Source: Apodemus sylvaticus (Eukaryota; Chordata; Mammalia; Rodentia; Muridae). Taken from it: a DNA stretch of 64,000 nt. The stretch covers positions 7,931,501 to 7,995,500 of the forward strand of contig NC_067480.1 of NCBI RefSeq assembly GCF_947179515.1, given 5' to 3'. How positions within the stretch are numbered: the first letter of the stretch is position 1; each line of letters starts with the position of its first letter. A model generated the notes under the pieces. That model did no database searches. It was not told the origin of the DNA and worked only from the letters and a program-made list of their open reading frames with translations. Both the position numbers and the translations under genes were made by a program. Shown piece after piece: positions 42,957 through 56,300 of this stretch.

Positions 42957-45900
42957 GATAATAGTAGGAAGTAAGTTCCTGGACATTGTAGCCCACACAT
43001 TTAATCACTTGGAAGGCAGAGAGGCAGGCGGATCTCTATGAGTTCAAGGCCAATCTGAGTTCCAGGGCAGTCAGAGCTATATAGAGAGAGACCTTGTCTC
43101 AGATAGATAGGTGTAGGTAGGTAGGTAGGTAGTAGATAGATAGAAAGTAGCCAGTCAAAAGAGAGCAAGGTGGGGGTGCGCCGAGCACAGTGACGCCTGC
43201 CTGCCTGGAGCCGGACGGACAGACCGGACCCTAACCCTAACTCTGAAGCCGGTACAGAAGCATCAGCTGTGGCCCGTTTACGCCCACCTGGGTACCACAG
43301 TGAGACTCAGTTCAGAACAAACAGACGCAGATCAGTGTCGGCAAAGTTTTAAAAGGGACAGTTTTTATTCTTTACATTATTCTTTACATTACATTATATA
43401 AATTATCCTTACATAAAGAATAATCAGCTTTCAAATAAATGAGACAGACTATATGATTTATTTACTCAAGCTTTACAGTACATTGGCTGAATAGTTATTA
43501 TTAATCTTTTTTAATCCTCTAAGCTAATCTTGCTATCTCCCAGCCAATATCCCTGGGATACTGCATTTTAGTATTGGTCTGGCTTTCTCTGCTCCAGGTG
43601 TGTTTACCCTTCACCTCGAGGGGGTGAAGTCTCTCCCTCCTCCCTTTCTCCCCCTTCCACCAACCCCCTCTCCTTCTCCTTCCTCCCTGTCTTTCTCTCC
43701 TTCCCTTCCCCTCCTCCTCCCCCTCCCTTCCTCTGGTGGAAAGTCCAGCCCTCTTCTCTCCTCTGCTCAGCCATTGGCTGGTCAGCTTTTATTGACAAAT
43801 CAGATAGTAAATGGGGAGCAATGTTGACATAACATTGAGCCTGGAGATTCTTAGAATAAGCATTACAGTGCCATGTCCAGACTCAGCCAGATCTAGGGGC
43901 AGAGAAATCAGCATTTGAATAATACATGGGCCATCTTTACATAGGACCCAGTAACATGATGCTACAAACTAGCAGTTCTGAATTGGTGTTAAGGCAATTA
44001 GTATCTTTGTCAGAATGCAAAAATTGCTTCTGATGTGTCAGGCAATAATTACATTCAGCCTTCAGTTGGAAAGAGGCCATAGTCCATGCTCCAGAAAGGC
44101 AGGTAATGGGCGGGAGAGCAGAGTTGTAAGGAGGAACTGGAGCACATGACCAGTGCACAGCTTGTGATGTGCTTCACGTAGGCCAAGGCCCTGGTCCCGT
44201 GTCTGTTTTATAGGATTGATCTCATTAGTCCTCTGCGTTTAGTGTTTCATGTGTGTTCATACTTCGTTTCTCAGAACTTGGCTTGTATACATATACTGTG
44301 TAATATTCATTATGTATATAATATGTAATAAACTACTTTCCTCTCAAAATTGTTATTACCATAGCTGCTATCTGTTGCCCTCTTGTGGTCACAAAGTGTT
44401 ACTACATCATTGTTTTTTGATGGTTTTCTGGAGACCCAAGAGTGGAGAGAGATTGGATAGCTAATGCCAGGTGGCAACTTTTGTTTTTCTTGTAGCAAGT
44501 TTGTGACATTTTGACACTAAACACAATTTATACTGCATTTCCTTGGCAGCTGAAGGCTATGCTGCCTTCCAGGAAGACAGCTCTGGAGATGAAGCTGAAA
44601 GCCCTTCCAAGGTGAAGAGGTCCAAGGGAATCCACGTGTTCAAAAAGCCCAGCTTCTCTAAAAAGAAGGAAAAGGATTTTAAAATCAAAGAAAAGCCCAA
44701 AGAAGAAAAGCATAAAGAGGAAAAGCACAAAGAGGAAAAGCATAAAGAAAAGAAATCTAAAGACTTGACAGCAGCCGATGTCGTTAAACAGTGGAAGGAA
44801 AAGAAGAAAAAGAAGAAGCCAGCTCAGGAGCCAGAGGTGCCTCAGGTGGACGCCCCGAGCCTCAAGCCCATTTTTGGCGTTCCCTTGGCCGACGCAGTAG
44901 AGAGGACCATGATGTACGACGGCGTGCGGCTGCCAGCTGTTTTCCGCGAGTGTGTGGACTACATGGAGAAGCATGGCATGAAGTGTGAGGGCATCTACCG
45001 CGTGTCAGGTATGGGCCACAGGGCGGCTCTAAAAATGACCGCCACTGTGCTTCCTAAGGGGACTGGCCTGTGAGGAACCTTTGGGTGTGAATCCTAAACC
45101 ATAACCACTTGCACCGTCCCTGCATGTCCCCTCCCTCCCTTGTGGTCGCCTGTAGTTTCCATAAGGACTCACGCCCAAGTCCGTCACAGCTGAGCAGCTG
45201 GGGAGAATGCAGCGGCGGGCTGGATCAGGTCGCAGGTGCTGTGCCGTCCTGACTCAGCCTCTTCTAAGCCTAGCTGTTGGGAGGCTAAGAGCTCTGTGAA
45301 GGCAGCTTCTCAGCCAAGAGAGAGCTAATGACACAGCCTTGCGATCTGTTTCCTTAGCACGACTAAAGACACAGGGTGTTGTTTTCTAGATGGCTGGGCC
45401 AAATGGGAATGTTCTGGTCAGCCACATACAGCTACTGCAGATGTCGGGACTGATCCCGTCATCTGCACACAGTTTGTACTGGGAATTGTAGTTCATGCTT
45501 GGCCATCACGTGTCACATATTGGGAGTCTAAAAAACCAAACAATATATAAGTTATTTAGAAGTACAAAGATTTCTTCAAAAGCAGCATGAGTTATGTGGT
45601 AACTTGGGATTCAGGTTCCAAGCTGGGCAGTATCTGCATCTGTCATTACCTTCCTTCCCATAGAGAGTTATTTTTATAAAGTGCTTTGATCGCATATCTC
45701 TTCATGGCAAGAGATATGTCATACATGTTTAGAACAAAGAGAAGGATTAAGCAAGTTTTCCATTTACTTGGCTCATGTCCTTTCTAGCAGATAGATTTGA
45801 TACTTGGGGTGACGTCTATGTGACCCTGTAGGAAAACTGCTTCGTTGTTCCTATTTCATAGGAGTTAAACACAGGCCTGCAATGCTGCCTTTACGACTGT

Positions 45901-47314
45901 TTTTATTGATTGGTTTTTGAAGATTTAGACAGTGATAGCTGTTTTCCCACTTGACCTTGATAAACATGAAGACTTGGGGAATGAAAGTTTCTTTGAAAAA
46001 GCTCTGTAGCTTTGTTCAAGAACTCTTTTGTTTCTGACCTATTTTTGATATTTGTATCTTTTGGAGAGCCTTACCATTTCTAATAGAGTCTCTTTTTTGT
46101 GAGAGCACACCATGGCATGTCACCTGTGTAGCTGTGCCTCCCCTCCACCCTCATCTGTCTAGAGAGTCAACCCCGGGCCTACGTTCATGCAAAGCCAGGG
46201 CTCTGCCACAGCCTCGGCGCCCAACCCCCAACCCTGCCTTGCTATTTGTTAATCGGATAACACCTTTTTTTCTGAAGATGTTTGGTTCTCATTTATATCA
46301 GTTCCAATTTAAAAACAAATATGAGAGGGGCTGGAGAGATGTCTCGGCAGTTAAGAGCACTGGCTACTCTTCCAGAGCACCCGGCTTCAATTCCCAGCAC
46401 CCACATGGCAGCTCACAACTGTGTGTAATTCACACAGAGGTTCTGAGACCCTCACATGGCCTCTGGGCACCGGGCAGGCACTTGCTGCACATACAGATAG
46501 ATGTATGTGTGTGCACACACCTATGTACTTATAGATAAATGAAAAAGCAAGCAAACAAATGCTAGTATGGAAGACAATTTAAGAAATTTTCTGTTTTTTT
46601 CACAATAGTTTCGACATTAAATGTACTTTTATTCTCTATTTCTCACTGGAATTCCTTATGCAGTTTCCAATTTTTAACAATACTGTCAAAAGTAACAGCA
46701 CACCCAACACGTGTTGTAGCTGTCTGTGGTGGAGTAGTAAATGTTTATAAGACACGCATGTGGAAGGTGATGGGGGAGCACACTCATACCTCTAGCACTC
46801 AGGAGGCATGTGAGTTCTAGGCTAGCCTGGGCTCCATGGTGAGTTTAAGGTCAGCTTGGGCTACACAGTGAGATGTTCTCTGCAGAAGCCATGGTCAAGA
46901 ACATAGCAAGAAAGTGGGGGAACAAGGGCTGGAGAGATGGCTCAGTGGTTAGGAGCATTGACTGCTCTTCTGAAGGTCCTGAGTTCAAATCCCAGCAACC
47001 ACATGGTGGCTCACAACCATCTGTAATGAGATCTGATGCTCTCTTCTGGTGTGTCTGAAGACAGTTACGGTATGCTTATATATAAGAAATAAATCTTTAA
47101 AAAAAAAAGATTTAAAAAAAAGGAAAGTGGGGGGGACAAGAGCTGGAGGGGCAAGAGACTGGCAAAGTCTCAGTGAGAGTCGTCATTAATCTTGTTTTAT
47201 TCAGATTGTCATATTCTTTTCTATCTCAAAATAAAGATTACCAAAATAAGGTTTGTTAATCTGAATAAGTTATAGATTTTATTTATTTATTTATTCATTT
47301 ATTTATTTATTTAT

Positions 47315-47353
<39 letters not shown>

Positions 47354-50300
47354 TTCGAGACAGGGTTTCTCTGTGTAGCCCTGGCTGTCCTGAACTCACT
47401 TTGTAGACCAGGCTGGCCTTGAACTCAGAAACCCGCCTGCCTCTGCCTCCCAAGTGTTGGGATTACAGGTGTGCGCCACCACTGCCCGGCTCAAGGTATA
47501 GATTTATGATAATGCCATGATTGAGAGTCTGTCCGTCGATGGGAATGTCAAATTTGAAATGGAAGCATATCTTAAGATGTTCAGAGTGGATGACAGTATA
47601 CGTTAGACTTAGTTTGTAGTTTGTTCTGTGTAGTTGGTTTATAGTTTTAAGTTTAAAAAAGCAGCTATTTTGATCGCTATCACTGAATTATGTCACTTCA
47701 GCAGATGGGATTGAAGATATAAAATGATAAAATGTTTGAAAAGCATGCCCTCAATGTGTTAGATTGTTTGTTTGTTTGTTTTTCAGTACAATATGAAAGC
47801 CAAATGGTTGTATTTTAGAAGCTTGACTTTATTTTTTTGTTCTAGCATGGTTCAGATTAAGAAAATATTTACAGAATTCAAATTTAGGCCAGGCAGTTGT
47901 GGCGCATGCTTTTAATCCCAGAACTCAGGAGGCAGAGGCTGGACAGTCTCCTTGAGTTTGAGGCCATGGTCTTTAAAGAGTTCAGGACAGCAAGGGCGAC
48001 ACAGAGAAGCCTAGTTTCTAAAAACAAAAACAAAACAAAAAAGAATTCAAACTTTGAAATAGAAATTAGGTGGTGTTATATATACTAGAGAACAATCTTC
48101 CACGAACTTCTTACGCTAGGAAACATTCTGTATCATGGGCTGACTTAGTCCCAAAGAAGCAGCTGGGAATGGCTAAGTGTGGCGGAGTGATTGAGTTCAT
48201 TCTATGCCGTCCATCTTGTGAGGACTCAGGAACCTGGCTTTCTGTGCACAGTGCATATGCTCAGATTATAGTTTAATTTTCTCCTGAATTTTTATCTAAC
48301 TGCCATTATATTTAAATTTTTCCCTAGATTAAACATTTTCTTAATATTTCATGGTTTCTGGGAATGTAAGTTTCCTGTTGTGGTTTTATGTGCTGTGTTC
48401 ATAGAGTGTTCTGTGACCCATCTGCAGACACAGATTCTACTAGGAGGGTTTTCGCTTAGTTTTGAGAAGGGTCTCACTGTGTAGCTCAGACTGGCAGACT
48501 TGAACTGGCAGCAGTCCTCCTGCCTCAACCTCTGCTGCTGAGAGATCACAGGCATGTACCCCCAGCCTGGCTCCCAGGGCTTCTTCCTGGCTGTTCCTGT
48601 ATCTTTGTGGCAGGTGTGTGTGTAGTGGCGGAGAAAGCGTGTCTGATTCTGATATTTTCTCTCTCCTAAATTTAACGTTTTAAGGAATCAAATCAAAGGT
48701 AGATGAGCTAAAAGCAGCCTATGACCGAGAGGAGTCTCCGAACTTGGAAGAACATGAGCCTAACACTGTGGCCAGCCTGCTGAAGCAGTATCTGCGAGAC
48801 CTGCCGGAGAATTTGCTTACCAAAGAGCTTATGCCCCGATTTGAAGAGGCTTGTGGGAGGACCACAGAGATGGAGAAAGTGCAGGAGCTCCAACGCTTGC
48901 TCAGGGAACTGCCGGAGTGCAACCATCTTCTGCTTTCCTGGCTCATTGTGCACATGGACCACGTCATTGCGAAGGAGCTAGAAACAAAGATGAACATCCA
49001 GAACATCTCTATAGTGCTGAGCCCAACCGTCCAGGTACGGGCTGTCCACACACATTCTTGGTGTGACCGTCCAGGTACGGGCTGTCCACACACATTCTTG
49101 GTGTGACCGTCCAGGTATGGGCTGTCCACACACATTCTTGGTGTGACCGTCCAGGTACGGGCTGTCCACACACATTCTTGGTGTGACCGTCCAGGTACGG
49201 GCTGTCCACACACATTCTTGGTGTGACCGTCCAGGTACGGGCTGTCCACACACATTCTTGGTGTGACTGTCCAGGTACGGGCTGTCCACACACACTCTTG
49301 GTGTGACCGTCCAGGTACGGGCTGTCCGCACACACTCTTGGTGTGACCGTCCAGGTACGGGCTGTCCACACACACTCTTGGTGTGACCGTCCAGGTACGG
49401 GCTGTCCACACACACTCTTGGTGTGACCGTCCAGGTACGGGCTGTCCACACACACTCTTGGTGTGACCGTCCAGGTACGGGCTGTCCACACACACTCTTG
49501 GTGTGACCGTCCAGGTACGGGCTGTCCACACACACTCTTGGTATGACCGTCCAGGTACGGGGCCTTGTCCACACACACTCTTGGTATGACTGTCCAGGTA
49601 TGGGACCTATCCACACACACACTTGGTATGACTGTCCAGGTACTGGCCTGTCTACCCACTCCCTTTTGGTACTGGCACTGGGAAATTGGAGAATGCTTTG
49701 CTGAGTCTTATTAAGGGGAATAACGAACGGCCCAGCCTGAGCACAGGTCTTCTCTGTCCAAGCGTGGGCAGTGCCCTCGAGGACGTAGGGATGTGAGCAT
49801 ATTTGCCCTTTTGCTTAGTTGCAAATTGCGAATATCCTATGCACGTTGATCGAGCACAGTGGGCTGTGCTGTTTGCTTGGTAGGTCTTACTGCGGACTTC
49901 ACCTGTAAGACAGATCCCGAGAGAGACGCTCTGTCACCTCTTAATCTGAGAAGTCCTTTAGGGAATTGAGTAGTACATTGTTTGTGTTGTTATGGTTTTA
50001 CATGCATGCACATCTGCTGTCCTATTGTGTATGTGTGTTCAGGTTCATGTGTGGGATTGTGTGTGTGTACATGTAGATGTGTATGTGGCCATCATAGGAC
50101 AGATTTGCTACTGTGGCTTAATCAGCGACCATCCACCTTTTGTTTTGTCTCTTCCTGTACAGTGCCCTCCCTGGCCAGCAAGCCTCAGGGCCCCTCCCCA
50201 GGCTGGGGTTATAGGTGTGTACAACCATGCCCATCTTGTTTTAATATGAATGAGGGAGATTGGGCTCAGCTGTTATGTTCGCGTGCTTTACTGACTAAGC

Positions 50301-53300
50301 TGTCTCCTGGCTGTGGTACCTTCATCACTACTCAGTGGATGCTGTCAGAGAAAGACTTTGCCTTTGGAAGAGCTGATATTTTACTGTGTTGAGAGAGTGT
50401 GTGAAAAAAGGCACTGGTTCTATTTTGTTTCTTGATTTTTTTTTCCTGAGCCAGGATTTCTCTGTGTAGCCCTGGCTGTCCTGGAACACACTGTGTAGAC
50501 CAGACTGGCCTTGAACTCACTCAGAGATCCTCCCACCTCTGCCTCCTGAGTGCAGAGACTGAAGGTGTGCACCACTCTAAGTTTTAATTGAAGCCCTCGT
50601 TTTGGTTGGCACGTGAGGTCCTGACCATATATCATTGTTACTATTATAAGAGGATACTTTATTTTGCTAAATATACTTTCATCAGTTATTAGTTATGTTT
50701 TAAAAACAAGCTGTTTCTTATATTTCTCAAATACCCTGGTCATTTTTGTTAGCGTGGGTTCGGCATTTGTTCACTACTGCAGTCTTTCTCAGTATTGCCA
50801 TACCGTGGGTGTTTGTACAGCAGCAGCGCCAAGACCCAGAGACCGGCTGAGCCGGGGAAAGGCGTCTTTTCTGGGTTGGTCAGCCATCCCACAGTGCTGA
50901 CTTCAGGATGGGAACATCCGGAACGCTGGAGCTTGGGTGTCAGAGACGGTGCCGGCTCTATACATCTGCGGGTGCTCCCCCCCCCCCCAGCTGTCTGCAG
51001 GAGCATCGCTCTGTGTGCAGGAAGGTCTCAGAAGACATAGGAGATGGCTGTTAATAGGTGACTAGAACGAGCACATTGATGGCAGTGTGCTTAGTGTCCC
51101 TCACTGGCTTCCCCCACGGTACTTGAGAACCTGACTTAAGTTGGCCTTTCACCTGCTCTTAAATTGATAATTAGTGAAGCCTGTTTTTGTCTCTCCTGTG
51201 GAGACCTGTGTAGTATCCAGAGTTAAAGGCTGCACGGTGTGCCTGACAAAGGTAAAAGATGACTTTGATGGTTTTGTGCAACTCAGGATCTGTTTTCTGC
51301 AGATCAGCAACCGAGTCCTGTACGTGCTCTTCACACATGTGCAAGAGCTCTTTGGCACTGTGGTCCTGAAGCAAGTAACAAGACCTCTGCGTTGGTCCAA
51401 CATGGCCACAATGCCCACGCTGCCAGAGACCCAAGCAGGCATCAAGGAAGAGATCAGGAGACAGGTGTGTGCTGCCCTGCCTGCCCCTGCCCCACCCTGC
51501 CCCGCCCCTGCCTGCTTCAGTGCTGCCCATAAGGGCTCTGGGTTAGAGGTGGGGAGCCCTAGCTTATGGAGTAGTGTGCAGGTCCCTTGTGCAGTCCTTC
51601 GCCTCTTGTGTGCTGAGGCCGTTGGGACCACACCCAGATCTGTGCGGTGCTGAGGATGGAACCCATGGTCTCATACAGGTCTCTGCTGGATGAACTCTGT
51701 CCTGGAGCAGGCTCTCCAGCTGGTCCTAGTTCATATCGTGTAAGCAAGCAGCCATGGTTGAAATAGCATAGGGTTTGAAACTCTTAAGAATTAGTTTTAA
51801 ATTCCCACTCTGCTCATCTTTTTTTGACTTTTTTTTTTTTAAACATTTTTTTATATATGAGTACACACCAGAAGAGGGCATCTCATCCCATTATAGATAG
51901 CTGCGAGCCACCATGTGGTTGCTGGAATTGAACTCAGGACCTCTGGAAGAACATCTAGTGCTCTTAACCGCTGAGACATCTCTCCTGTCCCTGCTCATTC
52001 TTTACATGCTAATTTTAGGCAAATTGCTCAATGTCCTTAAGCCTTGGTATTCTCCTTTTAGAATGGATCAGCTCAGGGGATGACGTGGGAGGTGATGCGC
52101 GGGAGGGAAGGGCTCAGCCAGGACCTTGAACATGCTTGCTTTTCTAGACAGGGTGCCGTTACCCATCCTGTTTTACAGCTCAGATACTGTGACGGAACTC
52201 CTGGACTATGTAATCAAGATTAGCTCAAGCCTGGAGTTTTTCCACTGTGCTACTTTGATATCTAAAAGAAATACAGTAAATTTGTGTGTGTGCACGCACA
52301 AGTGTGGTGGGGAGACTGAGAGACTGAGACTGACTGAGCGCTAAGGTGTTCAAGACTGGGTAGAGCCATGAGACCTCTGACTGCATCGCAGGAATATCAG
52401 CACTGCCTGCTTTCCTTGCTGGCTGAGTTCTACTTACCAGCTGCTGTGAGGAGAGAAGGGAGAGCAAAGATGTGGGCTAATTATTACGGAACTGCCAGAA
52501 AGAAAGGACTAAGGGTCTAAGTCCGGTAAAGCAGACTTTACAGTGTGTGCACTGTCAGCAAGGAGGGACTTGTCACTGTTGCTGTGCAGGGCAAGAGCTT
52601 GGGTCTTCATGGGAGAAACTGCTTGTGCTGCTGTCGGATAACCACACCAGCAGGGTCCATGTGTCTTTTTGTTATCTAGGAGTTCCTTCTGAATTGTTTA
52701 CATCGAGATCTGCAGGGCGGGATAAAGGACTTATCTAAAGAAGAAAGATTATGGGAAGTACAGAGGATTCTGACTGCCCTCAAGAGAAAGCTGAGGGAAG
52801 CTAAAAGACAAGTGAGTTATTCTCTTACATCCCGTGTCTAGTGAACCTGCTGGGAGTGTGGGCGAGCCTTCTGTACACTGTTGTAAGTTATTTCTTTTAA
52901 AAGTAGCACGTATGTGTCTGTTGATGCTAAATTCTCTGGTGAAATTTATTCACACAAATGTTTCGTTTTGTGTTATTCATACTTTAGCGTGGTATAAATC
53001 AGATGTTTCATTAAGTTTAGAAAGGTGATCTTGTTCATTCCTGCCTAATTTGTCTGTAGACAGAGCTTTGTAAGAATGAGAGACCCCTGGAGAGAGAATG
53101 CTGAGATATTTGAGTTTTGAATGGAAACACAGGACTTGAAGGCCCAGGGGGATTCTGCTTTGCACTCCAGGGAGGGACAAACCAAGGAAAGAACTGAGCG
53201 GGCTGCTGCTGTGTGGAGTGCACAAGGCCCGCTGTGGCTGTGTGCTACTTCAGTGTGTGAAACTGGAGTCTGGACTCAGTTTCCCAGCCACATCAGAGCT

Positions 53301-56300
53301 AAGATCCACACCCGTGAAAGACCGTACAAGTTGCAGGCAGATCCAGCAGCACAGTGAGTGGCACAGCCTACAGACACTAGTTAGAGCTCTCGGGTCTGAG
53401 GGTGGAGCAGTGGCCACTGTGAGAGGGCAGCACCTGAGGCCTTGTGCTGTGAGGATATAGCGCTTGTTGAAAGGACAGGTCTGATCCTTGCAGCTGCACA
53501 GTTTTTCAGGATGTGCAGTCTGGAAGGAAGCCTTCCCTCTTGTTCTCCTCTCCAGCTTACTCTCCTGTCTGTCTTTTGTTTCCTCTGTCTTAAGCCTCTC
53601 TTTTGTTCCCTTGTTTGTTTTAAAAAGCCATCCTGTGGCCCAGCAGTCTCAAGTTCGTTCTATAGCCAAGATGACCTTAAACTCTTGACCCTGCTGCCTT
53701 AGCCTCCTGTGTGCTGAATCACAGGCAGGGGCCATGCTTGGCTTTGGATGTGTGCCCGAGTCTCACAGGGCAGGTTCAGTTGTTGATCGAATCTCATTTT
53801 CCAGCAGCCCTTAATGTGAAGAGTCCCTGACGTAGAACATAGGTAGATGTTTGGCTTTTGTGTCTCTTAGTTTTGTGTCTCTGTTGAATAAAAGGGCTGT
53901 GGCTGTGGAACCGGCTCAGTGGGTAAAGTGCTTGCTTTTGTAAAAATAAGGACCAGAATTCAATCCACAGCATTCACATAAAAGCCAGATGTTATGGCCT
54001 ATACATGTAATCTCAGCACTGGGAAGGCAGAGACCGGAGGGTCCCTGAGCTTGAAGGCCAGCGAGTCTAGAGGAATAGATGAGGTCAAGGTTAAGTGAGA
54101 GACCTTGACTAAATAAGTCAGAGAACCGATGGAAGAATGACACTCAACCAATGACTTCTAGCCTCTACATATGTGCACACAAATGTGCACACAAGTACAT
54201 GACTATACATGTTTGCGAGCACATGCACACACAAACACCCAGAATTTTGGTTTTGAGCTCAGAAACAGTGTGGTGGGATGACAAGGGATGGCTGTCTCCT
54301 CTTCTTCCCCTTATCAATTGTATGCTCCCTAGCCATTCCCTGCCCTTGATGACTTATTTTGTAGCTATATGCCCAGGTTCCTTCATGCTGGCTTCACTTT
54401 TGAGGGAGAACTTACTTAAAGAAGTATCAGTCAGTGGATTAATGACCAGTTTAAACCTCGATGTCATCTTGGCACTTTCCCAAAAATTAACCCTATGATT
54501 ATTTATCGTATAACTCAGAAATCCCACTCACAGCCATTATCCTCTAACAGCAGAGCAACAACCCATAAGCCTTCACAGAATATTTCCAAACTATTCATAA
54601 CAGCTGAAAGCAAAGACCCAGAGCCCTGCAGCTGGTGAGCAGATACACAGATTAGGATGCATTCATTCCAGCCTCCCTCTGTCCTTACCACCTATGTCTC
54701 AGCCTCTGGGTGGTTCACACACAGCCATTCACAAGCATATCCCAGGAACAAACTGTCTCAGAGTCCTCTTCAACCCCTGCCCTGGTCTGCAGCTCTCTGC
54801 CCCACATTGGGCGCCACCTCAGTCAGTCAGCAGGTTTTCCAGGGCAGGAGCTCGGATTAAAAAGGAAAAAAAAAAAAAAAACCAATTACACCACACTGCA
54901 GCATGACCTCAGCTAGTCCTGAGGCTGAGGCGACTTTATTTTTTCCTAATCTGCCTTTATATCATTTTAATTATAGCAAGTAGTAAGGTCAGTTCTAGGT
55001 TAAGGAAAAAGCAAGACAATAAACAAGGTCCCGTGATTATTGTTTCTAAGGGATTATCAGGATGACTAAGATATCTAAGCCTACTTCCCTGTCCTAGCCC
55101 AAACTCTTATTCCTGCCTGAAGCCTCCTTCCCTGTCCTGGCCCAATGTCAAACTCCTTCCAGGTGGCCTCAAAAGCTCTCCACAATTTATACACTGGTTG
55201 TCACTCAGCAACTACTCACACTAGCACAACATACAGAAGTGACTTAAAGCCAAGTGTGAAGCTAGAGAGAAATGTTGAGTCAGTTCACCCGAGACCTGAG
55301 AGGATGTGAGGACAGAGCAGGTCTGTGGTGCTGGGCACTGGCACACACCGGAGCGAGGGGATGCTCTGGACAGGCTTCTGGTGCTTACCTTACTGTATGT
55401 ATTTGGTAAAATTAGTTAAATTAGACTTATAATTGACACCCCAGTAGCTCCCTTCAAGACATTTCTTGTAGTCTGGAGAAGGGAGCATATTCATCAGAAT
55501 TAAGCATTTCCACAATGCAGCCACAGACCAAGAAAAGCATGTAATGCTCCTTTCTTATTTTAAAATGTTTATTCTTGTGTGTGAGTGTGCACATGGGCAC
55601 GGACATGCCGTGGATGTCATGCATGTGGAGGTCAGAGAACAGCTTGCCAGAATCAGTTCTCTGCATCATGTGAGTCCTGGGGAGGGAATTGAGCTCAGGT
55701 TGACAGGCTTCCTGAGACCACGTGTCTACCATGAAGCCACCTTGCAGTCTCTACCCACATTATATTTTATGGTTTGATTTGGTTTTTGCTTTTTGAGATG
55801 GGGTCTTTCTGTTGTCCTGGAACTCACATAGATCCTCCTACCTCTGTCTCCTGAGCGCTGGGGTTACAGGCGTGTCCCGCCATGCCGCTCCCACCTGCAG
55901 TATATTCTAAGCCTAGGTAGCAGATGTCTGTCCAGCCGTCATCATCGACAGTTCCACTGCTGCTGCGGTTTCTTCATTTGTTAATTTAAGAGGGCCATTT
56001 ATTGATTGTGTGTTACATGTGGGCTGAACATTCATCATGTGTTGTCTTTGACAGGAGTGTGAAACCAAGATTGCACAGGAGATAGCCAGTCTTTCGAAAG
56101 AGGATGTTTCCAAAGAAGAAATGAATGAAAACGAAGAAGTTATAAATATCCTTCTTGCCCAGGCAAGTTATACTTTTTAATTTCCAAAGGGATTCATTGG
56201 TCATTTTTCAAACAGAAGCTCAACTATAGACTTTTTAAAACAAAAAAAAAGTTCCAAAGAACTTGTTCCTGTTTTGTGTCCCTACCCTTGTGCTGAAATG

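Noticed and set aside
43229..43240. Interstitial telomere sequence (CCCTAA)2
   Set aside because: Two units are expected by chance and no degenerate continuation is present.
44543..45073. Independent 176-codon gene starting at 44543 and ending at 45073
   Set aside because: It is Ralbp1 exon 3 with three intronic codons before the acceptor and a read-through past the GTATGG donor.
49027..49655. CRISPR-like array
   Set aside because: The 40-bp units are direct tandem copies with no unique spacers, in an animal gene.
48719..49659. Three long minus-strand frames (up to 285 codons) with a repeated QPVPGRSHQE-type unit across the exon 4 minisatellite
   Set aside because: The 40-bp array has no stop in these phases, so all three minus-strand frames stay open; they are by-products of the repeat and overlap exon 4 antisense.
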